Positions 8,750 to 17,400 are shown, counted from the first letter of the stretch. The stretch: 51,885 bases of DNA from an uncultured Pseudomonadota bacterium (GCA_946480245.1 CAMLIZ010000006.1:1-51885), one strand, 5' to 3'. Notes: generated from the sequence alone by a model not told the origin. Translations and numbers: made by a program.

Positions 8750-9414
8750 ACCTGACCCTGTTCGACCTCGACGGCACGTTGATACCGGTGGACTCCGACC
8801 ATGCCTTCGGTGATTTCCTGGTGCGCGAAGGCTGGGTGGACAGCGAGCACTTCAAGCGGCGCAACGACGCGTTCTATGCGCAGTACGTCGACGGCACGCT
8901 CGACCTCGAGGCGTATCTTGACTTCGCCACCTCCGCCTGGCGCAACCGCCATCCCGACGAAGCACTGGCGATGCGCGAGCGCTTCATGTGCGAGGAAATG
9001 GCGCCGGCGCTTCGGCCGCAGGCATTGGCCCTGGTCAAGCGCCACCAGGACGCGGGCGACTTGGTTGCCATCGTCACCGCCACCAACGAGTTCGTCACAC
9101 GGCCGATCGCCGACGCGTTCGGCGTGGCCGAGCTGATTGCGCTGGAGCTCGAGCGCGATGCGCAGGGCCGGGTCACCGGACGCATCCAGGGGGTGCCCAC
9201 CTTCCAGGCCGGCAAGATCCGGCGCGTGCTGGATTGGCTGGAGCAGCGCGAGCACCGCTGGGACCAGTTCGAGCGCATCACGTTCTACAGCGATTCCACC
9301 AACGACCTGCCGCTGCTCGAGAAGGTGAGCCATCCGGTGGCCACCAATCCGAGCCCGGCGCTCGAGCAGATTGCGCGTGAGCGCGGCTGGCCCATCCTGA
9401 AGCTCTTTGCATGA
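8746..9414 (+). CDS. HAD-superfamily phosphatase (subfamily IB, SerB-like)
   Basis: 222 residues with the haloacid dehalogenase motifs: DLDGTLIP (nucleophile Asp7 and acid/base Asp9), TATNEF (motif II Thr) and YSDSTNDLPLL (motif IV acidic residues). The helical cap between motifs I and II is that of subfamily IB, which includes phosphoserine phosphatase; related proteins are often annotated as histidinol-phosphatase or phosphoserine phosphatase. Substrate not determinable here. The ATG overlaps the hda stop codon (ATGA) and the gene is followed by pcnB with another 4-nt overlap, so it is part of a coupled operon. Confidence 0.88.
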   Translation: MNLTLFDLDGTLIPVDSDHAFGDFLVREGWVDSEHFKRRNDAFYAQYVDGTLDLEAYLDFATSAWRNRHPDEALAMRERFMCEEMAPALRPQALALVKRHQDAGDLVAIVTATNEFVTRPIADAFGVAELIALELERDAQGRVTGRIQGVPTFQAGKIRRVLDWLEQREHRWDQFERITFYSDSTNDLPLLEKVSHPVATNPSPALEQIARERGWPILKLFA

Positions 9415-10955
9415 TCAAGAAACTCATCAACAAGCTGCTCGGCAAGAGCGCCGAGCCCGCCGTGGCCGGCAATGGCGCAGTGAAGATCCCCTTCGGCCGC
9501 CGCACCGAGGTGCCCGCGAGCGAGCATGGCATCGACCCGGCTTTGGTCGACGATCGCGCCGTGAAGGTGGTGCGCACCTTGAAGGAGGGTGGCTACGAGG
9601 CCTACATCGTGGGCGGTGCGGTGCGCGACCTGCTGGTGGGCCTGCGGCCCAAGGATTTCGACGTCGCCACCAACGCTACGCCCGAGCAGGTGAAGAGCCT
9701 GTTCCGGCGCGCCTTCATCATCGGGCGGCGCTTCCGGCTGGTGCACGTGGTGTTCGGCCGCGGCCGCGACCACGAGGTGATCGAGGTGTCCACCTTCCGC
9801 GCCTATGTGGAGGCGGCGGACACCGGCCAGGTGAGCGGCAACGAGAAGACCTCGAAGAGCGAACTCGCGGGCCTCAGCCACGCGGTGGACGCGAGCGGCC
9901 GCGTGTTGCGCGACAACGTGTGGGGCCCACAGATCGAAGATGCGGCGCGGCGCGACTTCACGGTCAACGCGATGTACTACGACCCCGAGACGCAGATCGT
10001 CGTGGACTACCACGGCGGCATTGCGGACGCCAAGGCGCGCACGCTGCGCATGATCGGTGACCCGGACACGCGCTACCGCGAAGACCCGGTGCGCATCATT
10101 CGCGTGGTGCGATTCGCGGCCAAGCTGGGCTTCGAGATCGAGCCCAAGACGCGCGCCCCGATCCAGCGCATGGCCGCGCTGCTCGACAACGTGCCGCAGT
10201 CGCGCCTGTTCGACGAGATGATCAAGCTGCTGCAGACGGGCCATGCACTGGCCAGCCTGGAGGAATTGCGCAAGCAGGGCCTGCACCGCGGCGTGTTCCC
10301 GATCATCGACGTGGTGCTCGATGAGGCGCACCGCCACGACGGGCGCGAGAAGTTCGTGCAGCTGGCCATGGCCGACACCGACCGCCGCGTCGACGAGGGC
10401 CGCTCGGTGGCACCCAGCTTCCTGCTCGCGTGCATGCTGTGGCACGACGTGCTGGACCGCTGGAACAAGCTCAAGGCGGCCGGCGAACCGCCGTTCCCGG
10501 CGCTGCAGCAGGCGGTGGACGCCGTGTTCGACGCACGCATCGGCGACATTTCCGGCCGCGGCAAGCTGGGCGCCGACATGCGCGAGATCTGGCTGATGCA
10601 GCCGCGCTTCGAGCGTCGCAGCGGCAACGGGCCGGCGGCGCTGGTGGAGCAGCCGCGCTTTCGCGCCGGCTTCGACTTCCTGCGTCTGCGCGCGGACGCC
10701 GGAGAGATCGAGGCCGAACTCGCCGACTGGTGGGAGGACTACTCGATGGGTACGCCCGAGGAGCGCGACGGCCTGATCGCCGCAGCGCGCGAGGCCACCC
10801 ACAGGCGGCGCGAGAGCAGCGGTGGCGTGGCGCCCGAGCCGGAGGCCGCCACGAAGAAGCGGCGCCGTCGCCGTCGAAAGCCGGGCCCGCGAAGCGGCGG
10901 TTCGGACGGCGGCGACAGCGCTCCCGCAGCACCCGGCGGCGATCCGGCCTCCTGA
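9411..10955 (+). CDS. pcnB: Poly(A) polymerase I
   Basis: A 514-residue class II nucleotidyltransferase that adds 3' poly(A) tails to RNA and promotes decay. The catalytic head is clear: GGAVRDLLVGLRPKDFDVATNATPEQ (near residue 65–90, with the metal-binding DFD), followed by VVFGRGRDHEVIEVSTFR and the RRDFTVNAMYYDP region. The fingerprint IGRRFRLVHV supports poly(A) polymerase over CCA-adding enzyme. The C-terminus is a Lys/Arg-rich, low-complexity tail (KKRRRRRRKPGP) typical of PcnB and likely to bind RNA. It overlaps the HAD gene by 4 nt and folK by 1 nt (TGATG). Confidence 0.95.
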   Translation: MIKKLINKLLGKSAEPAVAGNGAVKIPFGRRTEVPASEHGIDPALVDDRAVKVVRTLKEGGYEAYIVGGAVRDLLVGLRPKDFDVATNATPEQVKSLFRRAFIIGRRFRLVHVVFGRGRDHEVIEVSTFRAYVEAADTGQVSGNEKTSKSELAGLSHAVDASGRVLRDNVWGPQIEDAARRDFTVNAMYYDPETQIVVDYHGGIADAKARTLRMIGDPDTRYREDPVRIIRVVRFAAKLGFEIEPKTRAPIQRMAALLDNVPQSRLFDEMIKLLQTGHALASLEELRKQGLHRGVFPIIDVVLDEAHRHDGREKFVQLAMADTDRRVDEGRSVAPSFLLACMLWHDVLDRWNKLKAAGEPPFPALQQAVDAVFDARIGDISGRGKLGADMREIWLMQPRFERRSGNGPAALVEQPRFRAGFDFLRLRADAGEIEAELADWWEDYSMGTPEERDGLIAAAREATHRRRESSGGVAPEPEAATKKRRRRRRKPGPRSGGSDGGDSAPAAPGGDPAS

Positions 10956-11461
10956 TGGCCGCCCGGGCTTTCGTCGGCCTGGGTGCCAACCTGGGTCAGC
11001 CGCTGGTCACGCTGCGTGCGGCCGTGGAGGCCTTGCGCCTGCTGCCCGGCACCCAGCGGCTGCGTGTTTCCTCGCTGTGGCGCTCGGCGCCTGTCGACGC
11101 GGCCGGCCCGGATTTCCTGAACGCCGTGGCCGAACTGCAGACCACATTGACGCCCTCCGCGCTGCTCGGTGCGCTGCAGGCCATCGAGCAGCAGCACGGC
11201 CGCGAGCGCCCCTACCGCAACGCGCCTCGCACCCTGGATCTCGATCTGCTGTTGTACGACGACCTGCAGCTCGACACGCTGCAGCTCACGCTGCCGCATC
11301 CGCGCATGCATTTGCGCGCGTTCGTGCTGCAGCCCTTGCGCGAACTCGCCCCGTCGATCGCGATCCCCGGGCGCGGCACGCTCGCCGCGCTGCTGGCGCA
11401 GACCGCCGGGCAGGCGATCGAGTGCATGCCGGATCCGCCGCTCGAGTTGCCGGCGGGATGA
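10955..11461 (+). CDS. folK: 2-amino-4-hydroxy-6-hydroxymethyldihydropteridine pyrophosphokinase
   Basis: 168 residues. Transfers pyrophosphate from ATP to 6-hydroxymethyl-7,8-dihydropterin in folate synthesis. The HPPK pattern is complete: FVGLGANLGQP at the start, SSLWRSAPV, PDFLNAVAELQT, the signature RPYRNAPRTLDLDLLLYDD, and LPHPRMHLRAFVLQPL. Starts at the ATG in TGATG, overlapping pcnB by one base, and ends 4 nt inside the next gene. pcnB–folK adjacency is widely conserved. Confidence 0.97.
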   Translation: MAARAFVGLGANLGQPLVTLRAAVEALRLLPGTQRLRVSSLWRSAPVDAAGPDFLNAVAELQTTLTPSALLGALQAIEQQHGRERPYRNAPRTLDLDLLLYDDLQLDTLQLTLPHPRMHLRAFVLQPLRELAPSIAIPGRGTLAALLAQTAGQAIECMPDPPLELPAG

Positions 11462-12123
11462 GCGTGCCGGCGTTCCGCCACATCGCGATCGAAGGCCCGA
11501 TCGGTGTGGGCAAGAGCTCGTTGGCGCGCCGGCTGGCGGTGCATCTCGGTGCGGAATTGCTGCTGGAAAAGCCGCAGGAGAACCCGTTCCTGGAACGCTT
11601 CTATGCCGATGGCGGCCGCTATGCGCTGCAGGCGCAGCTGTTCTTCCTGTTCCAGCGCATCGACCAGTACCGCGCCATCAGCCAGCCTGGCATGTTCGCT
11701 CCGCACATCGTCAGCGACTTCATGTTCGCGAAGGACGCGCTGTTTGCTCGCCTGACCTTGTCCGACGACGAATACCACCTCTACCTGCAGATCCACCAGC
11801 AGGCCGCGATGCCCCTGCCGCGGCCCGATCTGGTGATCTGGCTGCAGGCGGGAGCAGGTGCCTTGCAGCAGCGCATCCAGCGACGCGGCATCCGGATGGA
11901 GCAGGCGATCGCGGACGACTATCTGCTGCGCTTGTCGCAGGCCTATGCAGAGTACTTCGAACGCGAGCCCGGTCTCCCGGTCCTGGCCGTGGACACCGAG
12001 GCTTTCCATCCAGCAGCAGTGGAATCCGATTTCCGGCGCCTGGTCGAGGCGCTGCAGCGCTTCGTCGGCCCGCGCGAAGCCCTGTGCACGCCGAACGCCG
12101 CAGCCGGACAGGGCGGCCTCTAG
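11458..12123 (+). CDS. Deoxynucleoside kinase family protein
   Basis: 221 residues of the dCK/dGK-type kinase fold: P-loop IEGPIGVGKSSLARRL (residues 9–24), the substrate-site E-K-P-Q-E-N-P-F segment near 38–45, and DLVIWLQAG with RIQRRGIRMEQ as the lid. Expected to phosphorylate a deoxynucleoside with ATP; the specific substrate is unknown. It overlaps folK by 4 nt (ATGA). In many Burkholderiales panB follows this gene; here it is replaced by the DUF47/pit pair, which has its own promoter overlapping this gene's stop codon. Confidence 0.88.
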   Translation: MSVPAFRHIAIEGPIGVGKSSLARRLAVHLGAELLLEKPQENPFLERFYADGGRYALQAQLFFLFQRIDQYRAISQPGMFAPHIVSDFMFAKDALFARLTLSDDEYHLYLQIHQQAAMPLPRPDLVIWLQAGAGALQQRIQRRGIRMEQAIADDYLLRLSQAYAEYFEREPGLPVLAVDTEAFHPAAVESDFRRLVEALQRFVGPREALCTPNAAAGQGGL

Positions 12124-12126
12124 AAT
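12121..12126 (+). promoter_or_regulatory. -10 box of the DUF47–pit operon, overlapping a stop codon
   Basis: TAGAAT, whose first three bases are the TAG stop of the deoxynucleoside kinase gene. The start site is expected near 12133, giving a leader of about 60 nt before the DUF47 gene. Confidence 0.5.
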
Positions 12127-12191
12127 CCGCTGCTGCAAGAACACGACAACTTGACGACGGCGCGTCTGGCGTGCCGGGACTGGAGACCGCC

Positions 12192-12839
12192 ATGCTGTTC
12201 GGCAAGCTGCTGCCGCGCGAAGCCAACTTCTTCGAGCTGTTCAACGCGCACGGAACGAAGATCGCAGAAGGGGCGCGCGCCTTCATGCTGATGGTGCGCA
12301 ACTATGCCGACACCGAGGTGCGGCAACGGCATGCGGCGGAGGTCGATGCCGCCGAGCGCCAGGCCGACAAGGTGACCGCGGAGGTGAGCCGTCTGCTGCA
12401 CAAGACCTTCATCACGCCGATCGACCGCGAACAGATCCACGGCCTGATCAATGCAATGGACGACGTACTCGACCTGCTGCAGGACGCAAGCGAGACCATG
12501 GCGCTGTACGACGTGAAGGCGATGACCGAGGAGGTGGTCAGCCTGGCCGAGCTGTCGGTCAAGTGCTGCGAACGCGTGCAGCATGCGGTGTCGCTGCTGC
12601 CGCGGCTGTCTGATGCCGAGGTGGCGGAAGCCGCACTGAAGACCTGCGAAGAGATCGACCGCCTCGAGTCCGATGCCGATCGGGTGATGCGCGCCGCCAT
12701 GTCCAAGCTGTTCCGCGAGCAGCCTGACGTGCGCGAGCTGATCAAGCTGAAGGCGGTGTACGAGCAACTCGAGTCGATCTCTGACCGTTGCGAGGACGTG
12801 GCCAATTTGATCGAGGGCGTGGTCCTCGAGCACTCCTGA
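12192..12839 (+). CDS. DUF47 family (PhoU-like) protein, phosphate-transporter accessory
   Basis: 215 residues, all helical, beginning MLFGKLLPREANFFELFNAH as in DUF47 proteins and containing the conserved TPIDREQIHGLINAMDDVLDLL segment. The family is PhoU-like and nearly always sits beside pit, as here with 8 nt between them; it is thought to control Pit-type low-affinity phosphate uptake. Cytosolic. The ATG at 12192 is where the family begins. Confidence 0.93.
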   Translation: MLFGKLLPREANFFELFNAHGTKIAEGARAFMLMVRNYADTEVRQRHAAEVDAAERQADKVTAEVSRLLHKTFITPIDREQIHGLINAMDDVLDLLQDASETMALYDVKAMTEEVVSLAELSVKCCERVQHAVSLLPRLSDAEVAEAALKTCEEIDRLESDADRVMRAAMSKLFREQPDVRELIKLKAVYEQLESISDRCEDVANLIEGVVLEHS

Positions 12840-12847
12840 CCGCGTCG

Positions 12848-13861
12848 ATGCAGACCATCCAGATCGGCTTCGGCCTCGTTGCGCTGCTGGTGATGCTGGC
12901 GGTGGTGTTCGACTTCATGAATGGCTTCCACGACGCGGCCAACTCGATCGCGACCGTGGTCTCCACCGGGGTGCTGAAGCCGCAGCAGGCAATCCTGTTC
13001 GCCGCCTGCTTCAACTTCATCGCCGTGTTCGTGTTCCACCTCAACGTGGCTGCCACGGTGGGCAAGGGCATCGTGGCGCCCGGGGTGGTCGATCACCACG
13101 TGGTGTTTGGCGCGCTGATCGGCGCCATCTTCTGGAACCTGGTCACGTGGTGGTACGGCATCCCGTCCAGTTCGTCGCATGCGCTGATCGGTGGCATCGT
13201 CGGCGCGGCGATGGCCAAGGCCGGCACCGCACCGCTGGTGGCCTCCGGGATCTGGAAGACGGTCATCTTCATTGTTGTGTCGCCGGTGCTCGGCTACCTG
13301 CTCGGCTCGGTGCTGATGGTGGCTGTGGCATGGCTGTTCCGGCGCACCTCGCCGCTGAAGGTGGACAACGGCTTCCGGCGCCTGCAGCTGGTGTCGGCCG
13401 GGCTGTATTCCCTGGGCCACGGCGGGAACGATGCGCAGAAGACGATCGGCATCATCTGGATGCTGCTGATCGCAGCTGGCTACGTGGGCGCTGGCGACAA
13501 GATGCCGCCGTGGTGGGCAATCTGGCTGTGCTACATCGCGATGGGCGCGGGCACGATGTTCGGCGGTTGGCGGATCGTGCGCACGATGGGGCAGCGCATC
13601 ACCAAACTGAAGCCGGTCGATGGCTTCTGCGCCGAGACCGGGGGCGCGATCACGCTGTTCATCGCCAGCAGCCTCGGTGTGCCGGTGTCGACCACACACA
13701 CGATCACGGGTGCGATCGTCGGTGTGGGCTCCACGCGGCGGGCATCGGCGGTGCGCTGGGGTGTGGCAGGCACCATCGTGTGGGCGTGGATCTTCACGAT
13801 CCCGGCGGCAGCCCTGGTCGCGGCGCTCTTCTACTGGGGCAGCCTGGTGCTGTTCCGTTGA
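12848..13861 (+). CDS. pit: Low-affinity inorganic phosphate transporter (PiT family)
   Basis: A 337-residue inner-membrane protein with about ten hydrophobic segments. The two inverted-repeat signatures of the PiT family are visible: DFMNGFHDAANSIATVV near residue 22 and GHGGNDAQKTIGIIW near 192, together with YGIPSSSSHALIGGI and GVPVSTTHTITGAI. Imports phosphate (as metal-phosphate) using the proton gradient. Forms a two-gene operon with the DUF47 gene. It ends 12 nt from the convergent TM2 gene, with no hairpin terminator between. Confidence 0.95.
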   Translation: MQTIQIGFGLVALLVMLAVVFDFMNGFHDAANSIATVVSTGVLKPQQAILFAACFNFIAVFVFHLNVAATVGKGIVAPGVVDHHVVFGALIGAIFWNLVTWWYGIPSSSSHALIGGIVGAAMAKAGTAPLVASGIWKTVIFIVVSPVLGYLLGSVLMVAVAWLFRRTSPLKVDNGFRRLQLVSAGLYSLGHGGNDAQKTIGIIWMLLIAAGYVGAGDKMPPWWAIWLCYIAMGAGTMFGGWRIVRTMGQRITKLKPVDGFCAETGGAITLFIASSLGVPVSTTHTITGAIVGVGSTRRASAVRWGVAGTIVWAWIFTIPAAALVAALFYWGSLVLFR

Positions 13862-13873
13862 ACCGGATGCCGC

Positions 13874-14341
13874 TCACTGGCTGAGCTTCTGCGCCTCTTC
13901 CACCTGCCATTCAAAGAAGCGCTGGCCGCTGAAGGCGATCGTCGCCATCAGGGCCGCCGCGCCCACCATCAGCGCCAGTATCGCTGCCAGCACTGGAGTC
14001 CACCCGGTCGCGTGCACCCGCGCGCCGGGGTTCAGGCGGGCGTCCCATTTCTCGTCGGGTGTGAGCGCATACACGATCGCGCAGAGCATGGCCTGCGCCA
14101 CCATCAGCCCGAGCAGTGGCATCAACAGCCACGAGAGGTGGTCGTCCTGCCCGTACTGCTGTACCCGTTGCAGCCCCCACACACCCAGCAGCGTAGGCAG
14201 CGGGTGCAGCCAGGCCAGCAGGTCACGTGGACCGTACAGGTAGAAGCGGTGCAGCCCCAGCGTGCCGGCCAGCACGGCCGACCAGCTGGCGAGGGACTTG
14301 GATCGGTAACGCATGGGGAAGTGAAGCGTTGCAGGCTGCAT
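13874..14341 (-). CDS. TM2-domain membrane protein
   Basis: 155 residues of unknown function. The N-terminal half has the TM2 pattern (RSKSLASWSAVLAGTLGLHRFYLYG, a segment that dips into the membrane followed by a hydrophobic helix). Two more hydrophobic segments lie at about 70–90 and 115–140. Two starts are possible: ATG 14341, 11 nt after a TATAAA box on the minus strand, or ATG 14314 just before RYRSKS. Neither has a Shine-Dalgarno sequence; the first is kept. It is divergent from rpsP, with which it shares overlapping promoter sequence. Confidence 0.75.
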   Translation of the reverse strand: MQPATLHFPMRYRSKSLASWSAVLAGTLGLHRFYLYGPRDLLAWLHPLPTLLGVWGLQRVQQYGQDDHLSWLLMPLLGLMVAQAMLCAIVYALTPDEKWDARLNPGARVHATGWTPVLAAILALMVGAAALMATIAFSGQRFFEWQVEEAQKLSQ

Positions 14342-14352
14342 AGGTTGCTGAG

Positions 14353-14360
14353 TTTATAAT
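14353..14360. promoter_or_regulatory. Overlapping divergent -10 boxes, rpsP and the TM2 gene
   Basis: TATAAT at 14355–14360 is a consensus -10 for rpsP; on the other strand TATAAA (14358 to 14353) could serve the TM2 gene. The two share four bases, so they could not be occupied together. A TTGCAG at 14329–14334 is 20 bp from TATAAT, longer than the usual spacing. Confidence 0.55.
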
Positions 14361-14366
14361 GGAGAG

Positions 14367-14532
14367 TTTTCGGCGCCGGCTTCGTGGTTCACCGACCACG
14401 GGCACGTATCTACGGCAAGCCGAAGAGCCGGGGCGGCCCGTCGGGCCGTCTCACCGAATCGCCGAAGCCTTGCGTGTCTCCTGGGCATTGGTGGTGGCTA
14501 CAAATCGCTGAATCAGCGCTTGAGGAACTTTC
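14367..14532 (+). promoter_or_regulatory. Structured 5' leader of the rpsP operon
   Basis: About 165 nt between the predicted start site and the rpsP ATG. It contains a 6-bp hairpin (CGTGGT 14383–14388 with ACCACG 14395–14400) and a GC-rich hairpin (CGGCCC 14434–14439 with GGGCCG 14443–14448). A GAGGA ribosome-binding site precedes the ATG. Such leaders can carry autoregulation or attenuation of ribosomal-protein operons; nothing identifies a known element here. Confidence 0.4.
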
Positions 14533-14802
14533 ATGGTCGTGATTCGACTGTCCCGCGGCGGCGCCAAGAAGCGCCCCTTCTACAACATCGTGGTTGCCGA
14601 TTCGCGCGTGCGCCGCGACGGCCGCTTCATCGAGCGTGTCGGCTTCTACAACCCGATGGCCTCGGGTGGCGAGGAGACCTTGCGGGTAGTGATGGACCGC
14701 GTCACCTACTGGAAGGGCGTTGGCGCTCAGCTGTCGCCCACCGTGGCGCGCCTGGTCGACCAGGCTAAGTCGGCCACGCCGGCGGCTCCGGCCGCCGCCT
14801 GA
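14533..14802 (+). CDS. rpsP: 30S ribosomal protein S16
   Basis: 89 residues. The S16 signature [20 protein letters not shown] begins the protein, followed by [19 protein letters not shown]. Binds 16S rRNA early in 30S assembly. First gene of rpsP–rimM–trmD–rplS, an operon order conserved across proteobacteria that links ribosomal proteins to ribosome-maturation and tRNA-methylation factors. Good GAGGA ribosome-binding site upstream; the short Ala/Pro-rich C-terminus is normal for betaproteobacteria. Confidence 0.98.
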   Translation: MVVIRLSRGGAKKRPFYNIVVADSRVRRDGRFIERVGFYNPMASGGEETLRVVMDRVTYWKGVGAQLSPTVARLVDQAKSATPAAPAAA

Positions 14803-14822
14803 AGGCTGCATCGCGCCCCGCC

Positions 14823-15398
14823 ATGGCACTCGCCGAGGGCTGGCCCGACGACGCAGTCGAGGTCGGCCGAGTAGCAGACGCGTGGGGCGTGAAGGGCTGG
14901 ATCAAGATCCAGCCCTTTTCCAATCGACCGGAGGCCCTGCTGGCGGCGGCACAATGGTTCCTGCTGCCCGCCGAAGCCGTTGTCGGGCTGAAGCCGCCAG
15001 GCAGGCCGGCGGTCAACTTGCCGCCTTGTCTGCACGTCGCGTCCGCACGTCGTCATGGTGACTTCGTGGTGGCCACAGCACAGGAAGTCACCGACCGTGG
15101 CAGTGCCGAGGCGCTGCGCGGCGCGCGTGTCTTCGTGTCGCGTGCCTGCTTTCCCAAAGCCGACGCCGACGAGTACTACTGGATCGACCTGATCGGCCTG
15201 GAGGTGCGCAATCGCCAGGGCCAACGGTTGGGCGAAGTGGCTGGCTTGATCGAAACCGGACCACAAACCGTGTTGCGCATCGTCGACGCGCAGGCGGCAG
15301 CGCCCGTGGAGCGCCTGGTACCGTTCGTCGGGGCTTACGTCGACTACGTCGATCTGCCGCAGCGCCGAATCACCGTGGACTGGGGACTCGACTACTGA
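14823..15398 (+). CDS. rimM: 16S rRNA processing/ribosome maturation factor RimM
   Basis: 191 residues. An N-terminal RimM barrel ([22 protein letters not shown]) and a C-terminal PRC-barrel ([22 protein letters not shown], then [18 protein letters not shown]). Assists maturation of the 30S head domain and binds S19. Starts 20 nt after rpsP and ends 14 nt before trmD, so cotranscribed. Confidence 0.96.
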   Translation: MALAEGWPDDAVEVGRVADAWGVKGWIKIQPFSNRPEALLAAAQWFLLPAEAVVGLKPPGRPAVNLPPCLHVASARRHGDFVVATAQEVTDRGSAEALRGARVFVSRACFPKADADEYYWIDLIGLEVRNRQGQRLGEVAGLIETGPQTVLRIVDAQAAAPVERLVPFVGAYVDYVDLPQRRITVDWGLDY

Positions 15399-15412
15399 GT
15401 CGAACGCCGCCC

Positions 15413-16174
15413 ATGCGCTTCGACGTCATCACGCTGTTCCCCGATCTCTTCGGGCCCCACCTCCAGTTGGGCGTCACCCGGCGTGCCTTCGAGACCGCGC
15501 AAGTCGACGTGCGGCTCTGGCCGCTTCGAGATTTCGCGGAAGATGCCTACCGTCGCGTCGACGACCGGCCTTACGGCGGCGGGCCCGGCATGGTGATGCT
15601 CGCCGAACCGCTGTGCAGGGCACTGGCCGCGGTGCGGGCACAGCGCGTGGAAGGTGCGCCAGCGCCGCTGATTCACTTCACGCCAACCGGACGCCGAATC
15701 GACCAGGCATTGGTGCGGGAACTGGCGCACGGTGATGGCGCCGTGCTGCTGTGCGGCCGCTACGAGGGTGTGGACCAGCGCTTCCTCGATGCGAACGTGG
15801 ATCTGGAACTGAGCCTCGGGGACTTCGTGCTTTCGGGCGGGGAGATCCCGGCGCTCGCGCTGCTCGACGCCGTGGCACGCCTGCAGCCGGGCGTGCTGAA
15901 CGATGCGCAGTCGCACGAGCAGGACAGCTTTTCCGGGCACGGCCTGCTCGATTGCCCGCATTACAGCCGGCCTGAGGTGCTGCACACCGAGGGGGGCGAG
16001 CAACCGGTACCGGCTGTGCTTTTGTCCGGTCACCACGCGCAGATCGCGCGCTGGCGGCGCGAGCGCTCATTGGAGCTGACGGCCCATCGACGGCCCGAAC
16101 TGATCGCCGCGGCGCGGGCCGCGGGCCACCTGAGCGCGGCCGACGAAGCCTTCCTGGCGCGGCTCGGGCTATAA
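15413..16174 (+). CDS. trmD: tRNA (guanine-37-N1)-methyltransferase
   Basis: 253 residues of the SPOUT class. Methylates G37 next to the anticodon using S-adenosylmethionine, preventing +1 frameshifts. The N-terminal [17 protein letters not shown] and [14 protein letters not shown], then the trefoil-knot [13 protein letters not shown] and [19 protein letters not shown], are all diagnostic. The stop codon TAA lies within a TATAAT sequence that looks like the -10 box of a secondary promoter for rplS. Confidence 0.98.
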   Translation: MRFDVITLFPDLFGPHLQLGVTRRAFETAQVDVRLWPLRDFAEDAYRRVDDRPYGGGPGMVMLAEPLCRALAAVRAQRVEGAPAPLIHFTPTGRRIDQALVRELAHGDGAVLLCGRYEGVDQRFLDANVDLELSLGDFVLSGGEIPALALLDAVARLQPGVLNDAQSHEQDSFSGHGLLDCPHYSRPEVLHTEGGEQPVPAVLLSGHHAQIARWRRERSLELTAHRRPELIAAARAAGHLSAADEAFLARLGL

Positions 16175-16264
16175 TGTTTGACTTTTCGATCCTCTGCCGG
16201 GCAGCCGCGCTTCATGCGCGGCAACCATCAACCACAGCGCCGGCATGATCCTTGGAGAACCAAA
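16170..16264 (+). promoter_or_regulatory. Internal promoter and leader of rplS
   Basis: TATAAT (16170–16175) overlaps the trmD stop codon. The following leader holds a perfect 7-bp hairpin (GCCGCGC 16204–16210, loop TTCAT, GCGCGGC 16216–16222) and ends with a GGAG ribosome-binding site before the GTG at 16265. It would let rplS be made apart from the low-abundance TrmD and RimM, or attenuate readthrough. Confidence 0.5.
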
Positions 16265-16618
16265 GTGGATCTGATCCAAACCCTCGAGCAGGAAGAGATT
16301 GCTCGCCTGAACAAGACCATCCCGGCTTTCGCGCCCGGTGACACGGTCATCGTCAATGTGAACGTCGTCGAAGGTACGCGCAAGCGCGTGCAGGCCTACG
16401 AAGGCGTGGTGATCGCCAAGCGCAACCGCGGGCTCAACTCCAGCTTCATCGTGCGCAAGATCTCCAGCGGCGAGGGCGTGGAGCGCACGTTCCAGCTGTA
16501 CAGCCCGCTGATCGCGTCGATCGAAGTCAAGCGTCGCGGCGATGTGCGCCGTGCCAAGCTGTACTACCTGCGTCAGCGCAGTGGCAAGTCGGCCCGCATC
16601 AAGGAAAAGCTCGCCTGA
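16265..16618 (+). CDS. rplS: 50S ribosomal protein L19
   Basis: 117 residues matching L19 throughout: [14 protein letters not shown] at the N-terminus, then [51 protein letters not shown]. Located at the subunit interface of the 50S particle. Start is GTG at 16265 with GGAG at good spacing; the open frame upstream belongs to the leader. Last gene of the operon, followed by a terminator. Confidence 0.97.
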   Translation: MDLIQTLEQEEIARLNKTIPAFAPGDTVIVNVNVVEGTRKRVQAYEGVVIAKRNRGLNSSFIVRKISSGEGVERTFQLYSPLIASIEVKRRGDVRRAKLYYLRQRSGKSARIKEKLA

Positions 16619-16659
16619 GCTTTCGGCGCGTCGGCATGGCCGGCACCGCAATCGCATCG

Positions 16660-16690
16660 AGCCGCCTGTGGTCATCGCCCAGGCGGCTTT
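16660..16690 (+). terminator. Rho-independent terminator after rplS
   Basis: A 9-bp stem (AGCCGCCTG 16660–16668 with CAGGCGGCT 16680–16688), an 11-nt loop and a T-rich tail (TTTGTCGTT) 42 bp after the rplS stop. Confidence 0.75.
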
Positions 16691-16703
16691 GTCGTTCTGA
16701 ACC

Positions 16704-17387
16704 ATGGCCACTTCCTTCGACCCGCAGCAGCTTCCGGTGATCGGTGTGGACGAGCATCTGCCTCCGGTGGCGGCATCTCACATGAGTCCTCAGTCGCTGC
16801 GCCAGCGCTTCATCGCGCCGCCCGACTGGTCGCCTGAAACCGCCGTCGAGCGCCGCGTCACGGAGCGCGAGCCGGCCCATGCCAGCGTTCTGGTGCCTCT
16901 GGTACTTCGCGAGGAGCTCACGGTGCTGCTGACGCAGCGCACCGAGCACCTGAACGACCACCCCGGGCAGATCAGCTTCCCCGGCGGACGCGCGGAAACG
17001 CAAGATGCGGATGCGGTGGCCACCGCCCTGCGCGAGGCTCAGGAGGAGATCGGCCTGCCGCCGGCGCAGGTGGACGTACTTGGGGTGCTGCCCACCTACA
17101 CCACGGGCACCGGCTTCATCGTGACGCCGGTCATCGGCCTCGTGCCGGCGGGCCTGCAACTCGAGCCCGACCCTTTCGAGGTGGCCGAGATGTTCGAGGT
17201 GCCGCTCGCGTTCCTGATGAACCCCGCGAATCACCGTCGCCACGAGATCGAATGGGGAGGCGTGAGACGCGAGTTCCTCTCCATGCCCTGGGATACGACG
17301 GATACGCAGGGTGCGGCGCGTCGCTATTTCATCTGGGGGGCCACTGCGGCGATGCTGCGCAACCTGTACCGGTTCCTGTCGGCCTGA
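16704..17387 (+). CDS. NUDIX hydrolase, CoA pyrophosphatase (NudL-like)
   Basis: 227 residues. The Nudix box is seen around residues 90–118 (ISFPGGRAETQDADAVATAL continuing into REAQEEIGL), and the UPF0035/CoA-pyrophosphatase pattern (LLTQRTEHLNDHPGQISFPGG, just upstream) points to cleavage of CoA and its derivatives rather than ADP-ribose. An N-terminal extension of about 60 residues is usual in betaproteobacteria. Lies downstream of the rplS terminator; no promoter is obvious in the short gap. Confidence 0.87.
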   Translation: MATSFDPQQLPVIGVDEHLPPVAASHMSPQSLRQRFIAPPDWSPETAVERRVTEREPAHASVLVPLVLREELTVLLTQRTEHLNDHPGQISFPGGRAETQDADAVATALREAQEEIGLPPAQVDVLGVLPTYTTGTGFIVTPVIGLVPAGLQLEPDPFEVAEMFEVPLAFLMNPANHRRHEIEWGGVRREFLSMPWDTTDTQGAARRYFIWGATAAMLRNLYRFLSA

Positions 17388-17400
17388 GCGGCCTCGTCGG

